Assembly: GCA_015492355.1 (NCBI GenBank)
Contig: WGFF01000237.1
Span: forward strand, 1 to 11,884
From: Deltaproteobacteria bacterium
Lineage (GTDB): Bacteria > Desulfobacterota > GWC2-55-46 > S146-73
Direction of reading: 5' to 3'
DNA: 11,884 nucleotides
Shown: piece by piece, positions 5,229-11,884 of the stretch
Position numbering within the stretch: the stretch's first letter is position 1
Layout: every line of letters starts with the position of its first letter
Position numbers and translations under genes: made by a program
Notes under the pieces: generated by a model
What the model was told of the DNA's origin: nothing
Database searches by the model: none
The model's input: only the letters and a program-made list of their open reading frames with translations

Positions 5229-7184
5229 GTGTCTGACAGTACGGTCATAGACCTCGACAGGATAAAGGAGACTTTCTTCGTAGAGTGCGATGAGCACATC
5301 TCTGAGATGGAGTCATCCATACTGGAGCTCGAAAAGACCCCTGATGATACCGAACTCCTCAACTCCATCTTCCGTGCGGTCCATTCCATGAAGGGCAATT
5401 CAGGATGCCTCGGGTTCATGGAGATAAACTCCTTTACCCATACCTTAGAGACCGTACTCGACAGGATGCGAAACCGTGAGCTCCGCGCCACAGGGGATAT
5501 AATTTCTATCCTCCTTGAGTCAGTGGATTGTATAAAGGGGCTTGTGGATTCAGCCAGGCACGGAAGGGAGAGTAACGGAGCGGATAGAGAGGGAATAACA
5601 GGGAGGCTCAAGGCCCTGCTTGAGGGAGATGTGCAAAAGAGGGTTGAAGATTCCGTACCCGTGGATGGAGGGGAGGAGAGGCTCAGGGTGGTCTTTGTGC
5701 CGGGAAGAGACCTTCTCAAGCGGGGTATGGACCCCCTTGTTATACTCAGGGAGCTTTCCACAAGGGGAAGGATAGTATCCATCAGGGCTGATACAGAGGG
5801 GCTTCCGGGTATCGAGGAACTCGATCCAGAGTGCTGTTACATCTCCTGGGAGATAGTCCTCTCTGGCAGGAGGGATGTGGTCGATGAGGTCTTTGAATTC
5901 GTAAGGGATGAGAGTGAGATAAGTATTTCAGGCGAGGATGGGGTCCGCGGTGATGAAAGAAAACCTGTCCCGGACGATGGTGCAGTGTCGCAGACACAGA
6001 AGAAGGTACAGGTAAGGGATGCCTCCACCATAAGGGTGGATACACGCAAGCTCGACAGGCTTGTCAATCTCGTTGGCGAACTACTCATAACACAGGCTAT
6101 GGTAAGCCAGCTCGCCTCTGAGTTTATCACCGATGGTACATCGCCACTCCAGAGGGTAATCGCACAGCTCGAGAGAAACACAAGAGAGGTGCAGGAAGGG
6201 GTGATGTCCATAAGGATGCTCCCTGTGGGGGATGTGTTCACAAGGTTTAGACGCATGGTAAGGGACCTGGCAACGAAGAGGGACAAAAAGGTCAGGCTCT
6301 GTATCTCGGGTGAGGATACAGAGCTCGATAAAACAGTCATAGAAAAACTCGTGGACCCGCTCACCCATCTTCTGCGAAACTCCATAGACCATGGCATAGA
6401 GCCACCGTCCGAGAGGGTGGGTAAGGGCAAGCAAGAAGAAGGCACTATCCATCTCAATGCCTTTCACGAGGGTGGTAAGGTGGTTATAACCGTTGAGGAC
6501 GATGGAAGGGGCATAGATAAGGACAGGGTGCTTGAAAAGGCGATCCAGAGGGGGCTTGTGGAAGGTGATGGGGGGCTTTCGGAAAAGGAGATACTGGGGC
6601 TTATATTCCTTCCCGGGTTCTCCACATCAGAGAAGGTTACCGATGTGTCAGGAAGGGGAGTGGGCATGGATGTTGTAAAGAGGAACATAGAGGCGCTGGG
6701 CGGTTCTGTGGATGTGGAGACCAGAAGGGATGAGTTTACAAGGTTTGTGCTCAGACTGCCCCTTACCCTTGCGGTGATAGACGGTCTCATAGTGGCAGTG
6801 GGCGAGGAGAGGTTCGTCATACCCATAACAACTGTCCTGGAATCGAGAAGACCATTGCCAGAGGAGGTAAAGACGGTAGAGGGCAAGGGCGAGGTTATGA
6901 ACTTCAGAGGTAATTACGTGCCCATTGTGAGGCTCCATTCCCTCATGGGTATAAGGGCACGGGAGGAGAGACCATGGCAGGCGCTTGTGGTGGTTGTGGT
7001 GGTGGATGGCAGGGAATACGGCATACTGGTGGATGACATACTCGGTGAACAGCAGGTGGTCATAAAGGGCATGGGCGGATTGCACGGTATATCAGGTATA
7101 GCGGGTGCCACCATACTCGGGGATGGAAGGGTCGCCCTTATACTCGATGGCGGGGGTATTGTAAGGAGGGCTTTCAGCAATTGA
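5229..7184 (+). CDS. cheA: Chemotaxis histidine kinase CheA
   Basis: CheA is the central kinase: it is controlled by MCP-CheW arrays and phosphorylates CheY and CheB. Numbered from GTG 5229 (651 residues), the order is: P1 HPt (about 5-105) with phosphoacceptor His52 in HSMKGNSG; a P2-like response-regulator docking domain (about 152-240) with the DPLVILREL and LDPECCYISW signatures; P3 dimerisation (from about 268, IRVDTRKLDRLVNLVGELL); P4 ATPase with N-box Asn384, G1 DDGRGID (424-430) and G2 GRGVGMD (475-481); and P5 CheW-like (about 515-651). No receiver domain is fused. GTG 5229 has GGAAGGGGG (5211-5219) nine bases upstream and gives the usual MSDS-like beginning. An in-frame GTG at 5199, two bases after the cheY stop, would add ten residues but has a poor ribosome site. 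Confidence 0.95.
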   Translation: MSDSTVIDLDRIKETFFVECDEHISEMESSILELEKTPDDTELLNSIFRAVHSMKGNSGCLGFMEINSFTHTLETVLDRMRNRELRATGDIISILLESVDCIKGLVDSARHGRESNGADREGITGRLKALLEGDVQKRVEDSVPVDGGEERLRVVFVPGRDLLKRGMDPLVILRELSTRGRIVSIRADTEGLPGIEELDPECCYISWEIVLSGRRDVVDEVFEFVRDESEISISGEDGVRGDERKPVPDDGAVSQTQKKVQVRDASTIRVDTRKLDRLVNLVGELLITQAMVSQLASEFITDGTSPLQRVIAQLERNTREVQEGVMSIRMLPVGDVFTRFRRMVRDLATKRDKKVRLCISGEDTELDKTVIEKLVDPLTHLLRNSIDHGIEPPSERVGKGKQEEGTIHLNAFHEGGKVVITVEDDGRGIDKDRVLEKAIQRGLVEGDGGLSEKEILGLIFLPGFSTSEKVTDVSGRGVGMDVVKRNIEALGGSVDVETRRDEFTRFVLRLPLTLAVIDGLIVAVGEERFVIPITTVLESRRPLPEEVKTVEGKGEVMNFRGNYVPIVRLHSLMGIRAREERPWQALVVVVVVDGREYGILVDDILGEQQVVIKGMGGLHGISGIAGATILGDGRVALILDGGGIVRRAFSN

Positions 7185-7223
7185 AGGCAATGGTCTGCCA
7201 TGGAATAAAAGGAGGTAGGGCTT

Positions 7224-7745
7224 ATGTCTGAAAGGACAGGTGAGATTACCATAACAGGCGATGGCAACCAGTATGTAACATTTTCCCTCGGTGATGAGGA
7301 ATACGGCGTGGATATACTGAAGGTTCAGGAGATTATAGGGCTTACTGCGATAACAAGGGTGCCGTATCTGCCTGATTTCATAAAGGGTGTGATAAACCTG
7401 AGGGGCATAGTGGTACCTGTGGTCGATCTGAGGTTGAGGTTCGGTTTGGAGATGGTGGACTACAACGATCGTACATGCGTGATTATAGTGAAGCTCGGCG
7501 AGAGGATTACTGGCATGATAGTCGATGCGGTATCAGAGGTTATAAGCATACCCAAGGAGATGATAGACCCTCCGCCTTCCTTCGGTACACGGATAAGGAC
7601 GGATTTCATAGAAGGGATGGGCAAGGTGGACAAAAGACTCCTCATACTCCTTAACGTGGAAAGGCTCCTTACCGAGGTGGAACTCAAGGCGATAGAGGAG
7701 ATACCCGAGGTCCTTCCTGCCGAAGGTGTGGGTGGGACGGGCTGA
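7224..7745 (+). CDS. cheW: Chemotaxis coupling protein CheW
   Basis: CheW bridges MCP tips to the P5 domain of CheA in the receptor array. This 173-residue protein is one CheW domain (about residues 10-155). It starts FSLGDEEYGVDILKVQEI and has the conserved core GVINLRG-IVVPVVDLR, with Asn58 and Arg60 at receptor-contact positions known in the family. A glycine/glutamate-rich tail of about 15 residues follows. The start is firm: AAAGGAGG lies eight bases before ATG 7224. It sits 39 bases after cheA and 86 before the PilJ-type MCP. Ile is ATA in 17 of 21 cases and Arg is AGG/AGA in 9 of 11, the bias seen across the window, so there is no sign of separate origin. Confidence 0.96.
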   Translation: MSERTGEITITGDGNQYVTFSLGDEEYGVDILKVQEIIGLTAITRVPYLPDFIKGVINLRGIVVPVVDLRLRFGLEMVDYNDRTCVIIVKLGERITGMIVDAVSEVISIPKEMIDPPPSFGTRIRTDFIEGMGKVDKRLLILLNVERLLTEVELKAIEEIPEVLPAEGVGGTG

Positions 7746-7763
7746 GGTTTCTTGCAAAGGGGT

Positions 7764-7805
7764 CCCGGGGAGACAGGGGATGGAGATATAAGGGCTCTCC
7801 CCGGG
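7764..7805 (+). repeat. Inverted repeat between cheW and the PilJ-type MCP gene
   Basis: CCCGGGGAGA (7764-7773) is exactly complementary to TCTCCCCGGG (7796-7805), with a 22-base loop. No T tract follows, and the next gene's ribosome site starts 15 bases later, so partial termination, mRNA processing or a palindromic intergenic repeat are all possible. The preceding bases 7746-7763 resemble the right half of the 2061-2096 hairpin. Confidence 0.5.
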
Positions 7806-7831
7806 GAACAAAAACTAAAGAGGTGATGATC

Positions 7832-9865
7832 ATGAAAAGAGGTATCAGATTCAAGATCGGTCTCATAATGGCTGTATTTTTGATACTTATAATGACCTCT
7901 GTGATTGTTACGTTCTGGACTGTGGACTCACAGAAGAGTGACGGACGCACCATAAACCTTGCCGGCAGACAGAGGATGCTCACCCAGAAGATGACAAAGG
8001 AGGCACTGGCTATCCTTGAGGGTAGGATGAAGGATGACGATGTATTCAAGACCATAGAACTCTTCGATAACACACTCAATGCCCTCATCGCTGGGGATGT
8101 ACAGCAGGGGATACCACCTGTAAGTGAGCCCCGTCTCCTGGCTCAGCTCAACAAGGTAAAGGAGATGTGGGAGAGGTTCAGGGAGAATATAGAGGGACTC
8201 ATCAGGGTTGCCGAGGAAAAGAGAAGGATATACGACCATATTATATCCACCAATACGGTATTACTCGAAAGGATGAACCGGATAGTGGACATGATGGAAA
8301 AGGAGGGATTCAACAAGAGGACCATAAATCTTGCCGGCAGACAGAGGATGCTCACCCAGAAGATGACAAAGGAGGCACTCATCATCGAGTACGATAGAAC
8401 CATTAAGGATAAACTCCTGTCCACAGTATCACTCTTTGACAGAACGCTCACCGCACTCATGATGGGTGACAGTGAACTCGGGATTCAACCTCCAGAGGAT
8501 GAAAGTATAGCCCTTAAACTCAGGGAACTTGAGGGAGAATGGAAGCCCTTTAAGAGGAGTATACTAGAGCTTGTGGATGCAGTGGACAGGATAAGAGGAT
8601 ACACTGACCACATACTGGCGAACAATGTACCCCTTCTCAAGGAGATGAACGTTGCGGTGGCCATGTACGAGGATATAAGCCTTTCAAAGGTGAACAGGCT
8701 CAAGACCATACAGATGATATTCCTGTTCATTACCTTTGCGGTATTCGGTATCGGGTGGTTGTTCCTCTCGAGGACTGTTGTGAATCCCCTTCAGAGGATT
8801 GCAGAGGTCACAAGGAGGGTGGCAGAGGGAGACCTTACCGGAGAGGCCCTTTCATTCAACACCAGTGACGAGATAGGCAATCTCGGTGTCACCGTCAACT
8901 CGATGAAGGACAATCTCAAGAGGATGATAGGCAATATCAGGGAGACCGCAAGCCATGTGGTGGATATCTCGGATACACTGGCAAAGAGGAATACTGATTT
9001 CTCCCAGAGGATAACCGAGCAGTCCAGCTCTGTTGAGGAGACCGCATCCACCATGGAGGAGATATCTGCCGGGGTGAGACAGAATGCGGACACATGTCGC
9101 GAGGCGAACAAGCTCTCCATGGATTGCAGGAACAAGGCTGAAGAGGGAAGAAAGGTGATGGACAACATGATGTCCTCCATAGAGGAGATAAACCAGAGCA
9201 GTCAGAAGATATCCGAGATTATAAACGTGATAGAGGAGATTGCGTTCCAGACCAATCTCCTTGCCCTCAATGCAGCGGTGGAGGCGGCAAGGGCAGGCGA
9301 GCACGGCAAGGGATTTGCGGTTGTGGCGGTGGAGGTGAGAAACCTCGCACACAGGAGTGCACAGGCAGCAAAGGAGATAACAGCCCTCATCAAGGAGAAC
9401 GTAACCAAGGCAGACAACGGAACCAAGCTCGCAGAGATGACTAGGGCAAATCTTGAGGAGATAATAGAGAGTGTAAAGAGGGTTACAGACCTCATCACAG
9501 AGATAAGCGCTGCATCCCAGGAACAGGCAGGTGGGGTGGAACAGGTAAACAAGGCGATAACACAGATAGACCAGGTAACCCAGCAGAACGCAGTGCTCAT
9601 GGAGGAGACATCCACTGTGAGTGAAAGGCTCTCAGAACAGGCGAATCATCTCATCTCACTTGTGGGTAACTTCAAGATATCCGTGGGCGATGGAGTGGAT
9701 GTACATCCAACATACAGACATGAGCACATGACAGAAAAGGCTGTGGATGAGGCTAAATCCCAGCCCAAACAGGACAGCAAGGGTAACGGTCGTGATACAT
9801 CCTTCCAGGGTGATGGAAAGGATGAGGCAACAGACCATAACAGGGAAGGCTTTGTGGAGATGTAG
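7832..9865 (+). CDS. Methyl-accepting chemotaxis protein with tandem PilJ-type sensor modules
   Basis: This is a transmembrane chemoreceptor of 677 residues. Segment TM1 (about 9-31) is followed by a periplasmic region (about 32-292), TM2 (about 293-315), HAMP (about 315-370) and a full MCP signalling domain whose tip includes FQTNLLALNAAVEAARAGE from about 472. A disordered polar tail of about 55 residues has no NWETF pentapeptide. The periplasmic region holds two PilJ-type modules; each has the motif TINLAGRQRMLTQKM (residues 40-54 and 164-178), 124 residues apart. This motif resembles the P-box of the nitrate sensors NarX/NarQ, and a PilJ-domain receptor of Pseudomonas aeruginosa (McpN) is known to sense nitrate; the ligand here is not known. 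Start: GAGG (7820-7823) lies eight bases before ATG 7832; in-frame GTG 7823 and ATG 7826 are less likely. Confidence 0.94.
   Translation: MKRGIRFKIGLIMAVFLILIMTSVIVTFWTVDSQKSDGRTINLAGRQRMLTQKMTKEALAILEGRMKDDDVFKTIELFDNTLNALIAGDVQQGIPPVSEPRLLAQLNKVKEMWERFRENIEGLIRVAEEKRRIYDHIISTNTVLLERMNRIVDMMEKEGFNKRTINLAGRQRMLTQKMTKEALIIEYDRTIKDKLLSTVSLFDRTLTALMMGDSELGIQPPEDESIALKLRELEGEWKPFKRSILELVDAVDRIRGYTDHILANNVPLLKEMNVAVAMYEDISLSKVNRLKTIQMIFLFITFAVFGIGWLFLSRTVVNPLQRIAEVTRRVAEGDLTGEALSFNTSDEIGNLGVTVNSMKDNLKRMIGNIRETASHVVDISDTLAKRNTDFSQRITEQSSSVEETASTMEEISAGVRQNADTCREANKLSMDCRNKAEEGRKVMDNMMSSIEEINQSSQKISEIINVIEEIAFQTNLLALNAAVEAARAGEHGKGFAVVAVEVRNLAHRSAQAAKEITALIKENVTKADNGTKLAEMTRANLEEIIESVKRVTDLITEISAASQEQAGGVEQVNKAITQIDQVTQQNAVLMEETSTVSERLSEQANHLISLVGNFKISVGDGVDVHPTYRHEHMTEKAVDEAKSQPKQDSKGNGRDTSFQGDGKDEATDHNREGFVEM
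7949..8007 (+). repeat. PilJ motif repeat, copy 1
   Basis: This 59-base stretch encodes residues 40 onward of the PilJ-type MCP and recurs 372 bases downstream with a single C/T difference (58 of 59 identical). The flanking parts of the two modules are clearly diverged, so only the ligand-motif core is conserved at DNA level. Confidence 0.9.
8321..8379 (+). repeat. PilJ motif repeat, copy 2
   Basis: This is the second copy of the 59-base coding repeat, in the same reading frame (residues 164 onward). The repeat period is exactly 124 codons, consistent with an internal module duplication. The one difference is synonymous (AAC/AAT for Asn). Confidence 0.9.
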
Positions 9866-9867
9866 AG

Positions 9868-10698
9868 ATGGAACTCATAAGCATAACCGACAGGGAGTTC
9901 AAACTTTTTAGAAACCTCATCTACGATGAGGTGGGTATAAATCTTACAGAGGCAAAAAAGCCCCTCCTGGTCTCCCGTCTTACAAGGAGATTCCTTGAGC
10001 TCAATATCAGGTCTTTTTCAGAATACTACGGCATAGTATCCATTGACAGGGCTGAGCTTGTAAGACTCCTGGATTCCATCAGCACCAACAAGACCGAGTT
10101 CTTCAGGGAATCAGGGCACTTCGATTTTCTTGCAGGAAGGTTCCTCAGGGATATGCAGAGCAAGGCCCATAGGGAAGGGATAAAGAAGATAAGGATATGG
10201 AGCAGTGCATGTTCGACCGGTGAGGAGCCGTACTCCATCGTCATATCCCTCATGGAGGGACTCTCCATGGATAGATACTGGGATATAAAGGTCCTTGCAA
10301 GCGATATATGCACAAAGGTACTCGAGACCGCACAGAAGGGTGTGTACGATAACCAGTCCATCAAAAAGGTGCCATCCCATCTCTGGAACAGGTACTTTCT
10401 GAAGGGTGTGGACGACAACACGGGCAAATACAAGATAAAGGGGTTTGTAAGGGAAAAGGTGATATTCAGGAGACTCAATCTCAAGGACAGGGAATGGCCC
10501 ATAAGGTGTGCCTTTGATGCCATATTCTGCAGGAACGTGCTTATATACTTCGACAGGTACACACGTATAGATACCATAAGGAAGCTTGCAAGGTATCTCT
10601 CTCCTGGTGGATACCTCTTTCTGGGTCATGCAGAGAGTGTCCCTGAAGGGCTCGAAGGCTTTGTAAAGGTTGCACACAGCATATATCAGAAGGTATGA
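9868..10698 (+). CDS. cheR: Chemotaxis protein methyltransferase CheR
   Basis: CheR adds methyl groups from S-adenosylmethionine to glutamates of MCPs and so resets receptor sensitivity. At 276 residues it has family length. The helical N-terminal domain (about 1-75) includes LRLLDSISTNKTEFFRE-type residues (here VRLLDSISTNKTEFFRE). The Rossmann-like methyltransferase domain has WSSACSTGEEPYS (111-123) for cofactor binding, then LASDICTKVLETA, AIFCRNVLIYFD and GYLFLGHAESV. All family motifs are present. It starts two bases after the MCP stop, with GGAG inside the MCP end as ribosome site, and overlaps cheB by four bases, implying coupled translation. No MCP here carries the CheR-tethering pentapeptide, so methylation would be by direct contact. 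Confidence 0.96.
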   Translation: MELISITDREFKLFRNLIYDEVGINLTEAKKPLLVSRLTRRFLELNIRSFSEYYGIVSIDRAELVRLLDSISTNKTEFFRESGHFDFLAGRFLRDMQSKAHREGIKKIRIWSSACSTGEEPYSIVISLMEGLSMDRYWDIKVLASDICTKVLETAQKGVYDNQSIKKVPSHLWNRYFLKGVDDNTGKYKIKGFVREKVIFRRLNLKDREWPIRCAFDAIFCRNVLIYFDRYTRIDTIRKLARYLSPGGYLFLGHAESVPEGLEGFVKVAHSIYQKV

Positions 10699-11762
10699 GC
10701 ATGGGCAGGAGGATAAAGGTTCTGATAATAGATGATTCTGCGGTTACAAGGATGATATTTACCGAACTCATCTCCAAGGACCCTGACATAGAGGTGGTGG
10801 GTGTGGCTCACGACCCGATTATAGCCAGGGACAAGATACGCACTCTCAAGCCAGATGTAATCACCCTCGATGTGGAGATGCCCAGGATGGATGGGCTTAC
10901 ATTCCTTGAGGAGATTATGGCTAAGGATCCCCTGCCCGTTGTTATGGTGAGTTCCCTTACAGAAAGGGGCTGTGAAACCACCATCAAGGCACTCGAACTC
11001 GGTGCGGTGGATTTTGTGACCAAGCCAAGGATAGATGTAGCCACCAGACTCCCAGCCATCATAGACGAGATAACAGAGAAGATAAAGATAGCATCAAGGG
11101 CTGTTGTCAGAAGACCCACTGCGCTGAAGCCACCCCCGCGTATAGGTCCTGATGCGGTCATAAAGCCACCCAGGGGCAGGGCAATGATACAGACAACGGA
11201 CAAGGTCGTTGCAATAGGTGCATCCACAGGCGGTACAGAAGCCATAAAGGACATACTCCTGCGCATGCCAGCCAACTGCCCCGGGATAGTGATAGTCCAG
11301 CACATGCCCGAGAGATTCACAAGGCTCTTTGCGGAGAGGCTCAACAGGATGTGCACCATAGATGTAAGGGAGGCACAGGATGGTGACAGGGTCATACCTG
11401 GACACGCACTCATAGCACCTGGAAACAGACACATGCTCCTTAAAAGGAGTGGAGCCGACTACCACGTATCCATACAGAATGGACCACTGGTGAACAGGCA
11501 CCGCCCCTCAGTGGACGTACTCTTCAGGTCTGTGGCAAGGTATGCGGGCAAAAATGCCATAGGTGTCATCCTCACAGGCATGGGAGACGATGGAGCAAGG
11601 GGACTCAAGGAGATGAAAGAGGCAGGTGCCTTTACCATAGCACAGGATGAAAGGACGAGCATAATCTTTGGAATGCCGAAAGAGGCAATAAGGATGGGTG
11701 GGGTAAACAAGATAGTATCACTCGACAGGATACAGGACGAGATAATCTCGTTTGTAAGATGA
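10695..11762 (+). CDS. cheB: Protein-glutamate methylesterase/glutaminase CheB
   Basis: CheB removes methyl groups from MCP glutamates, and can deamidate glutamines, when phosphorylated by CheA; it opposes CheR. The 355 residues comprise a receiver (about 7-125) with Asp13-Asp14, phosphoacceptor Asp59 (TLDVEMP) and Lys110 (VTKP), a Pro/Arg-rich linker (about 135-168), and a catalytic domain with the triad Ser177 (GASTGG), His203 (VQHMPERFT) and Asp299 (GMGDDGARG). The triad spacings of 26 and 96 residues equal those of the Salmonella enzyme (164, 190, 286). The ATGA overlap with cheR points to translational coupling. ATG 10701, two codons later, lies seven bases after AGAAGG and may be the actual start. 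No cheD is seen next to it. Confidence 0.96.
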   Translation: MSMGRRIKVLIIDDSAVTRMIFTELISKDPDIEVVGVAHDPIIARDKIRTLKPDVITLDVEMPRMDGLTFLEEIMAKDPLPVVMVSSLTERGCETTIKALELGAVDFVTKPRIDVATRLPAIIDEITEKIKIASRAVVRRPTALKPPPRIGPDAVIKPPRGRAMIQTTDKVVAIGASTGGTEAIKDILLRMPANCPGIVIVQHMPERFTRLFAERLNRMCTIDVREAQDGDRVIPGHALIAPGNRHMLLKRSGADYHVSIQNGPLVNRHRPSVDVLFRSVARYAGKNAIGVILTGMGDDGARGLKEMKEAGAFTIAQDERTSIIFGMPKEAIRMGGVNKIVSLDRIQDEIISFVR

Positions 11763-11806
11763 AAGGTCTCTCTCTGAAAACCAGGTCAGGGTAATTCCCG
11801 CCCTCT

Positions 11807-11833
11807 TTGAGCCCTCCCTGAAAAAGGGCTCAA
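11807..11833 (+). terminator. Possible terminator hairpin after cheB
   Basis: TTGAGCCCT (11807-11815) and AGGGCTCAA (11825-11833) form a perfect 9-bp stem with a 9-base loop, 45 bases after the cheB stop. No T run follows, so it is not a classic intrinsic terminator; it may be a weak terminator or a 3' stabilising structure. From 11834 to the window end I see no gene. Confidence 0.45.
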
Positions 11834-11884
11834 TCCATACCCTTCCCCCTCCCCACTCAGGATAGGGCTGTTCCATCATAGTTC

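Noticed and set aside
1..11884. Insertion sequences, tRNA/rRNA genes or phage attachment sites
   Set aside because: No transposase or integrase motifs and no RNA gene signatures were seen; coding style is uniform throughout.

Overview
The window is a bacterial chemotaxis locus. All eleven... more exactly ten protein-coding genes found lie on the + strand, with short gaps and strong Shine-Dalgarno sites. Codon use is heavily biased: by hand count in cheW, 17 of 21 Ile codons are ATA and 9 of 11 Arg codons are AGG/AGA. GC content is moderate. With the gene order, the PilJ-type receptor and the GC-capped intergenic hairpins, this suggests an anaerobic or thermophilic Nitrospirota/Desulfobacterota-like Gram-negative bacterium. 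That placement is inference, with no marker gene to confirm it.

Layout. Positions 1-261 hold an AT-rich promoter region and a structured leader. Positions 262-2768 encode a two-component pair: a cytoplasmic MEDS-PAS-HisKA_3 sensor kinase and a NarL/LuxR-type response regulator, separated by a perfect 17-bp inverted repeat that abuts the regulator's ribosome site. Positions 2769-3116 have no convincing gene. They carry a quasi-regular series of TC(A/C)ACCC motifs about 23 bp apart, then a very good flagellar sigma-28 (FliA-type) promoter at 2884-2910, then a leader of about 200 nt. The chemotaxis operon follows: STAS protein, sensor-less membrane MCP, cheY, cheA, cheW, a PilJ-type MCP, cheR, cheB. 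A hairpin after cheB (11807-11833) may mark its end.

How the genes work together. The PilJ-type MCP senses a periplasmic ligand and, through CheW, controls CheA autophosphorylation. CheA passes phosphate to CheY (motor or pilus output) and to CheB (methylesterase), and CheR methylates receptors. No cheZ, cheC, cheX or cheD is present in the window. The first MCP has no sensory domain or HAMP but ends in a CheZ-like FQDxxxQ motif, which raises the possibility of a receptor-type CheY-P phosphatase. The STAS protein next to it lacks the usual phosphorylatable Ser/Thr. The upstream two-component pair and the motif array before the sigma-28 promoter suggest, but do not prove, local control of the operon.

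The most interesting points are the tandem PilJ modules with a 59-nt repeat identical at 58 positions, the DxxxQ motif, the non-canonical STAS, and the repeat array upstream of the sigma-28 promoter.
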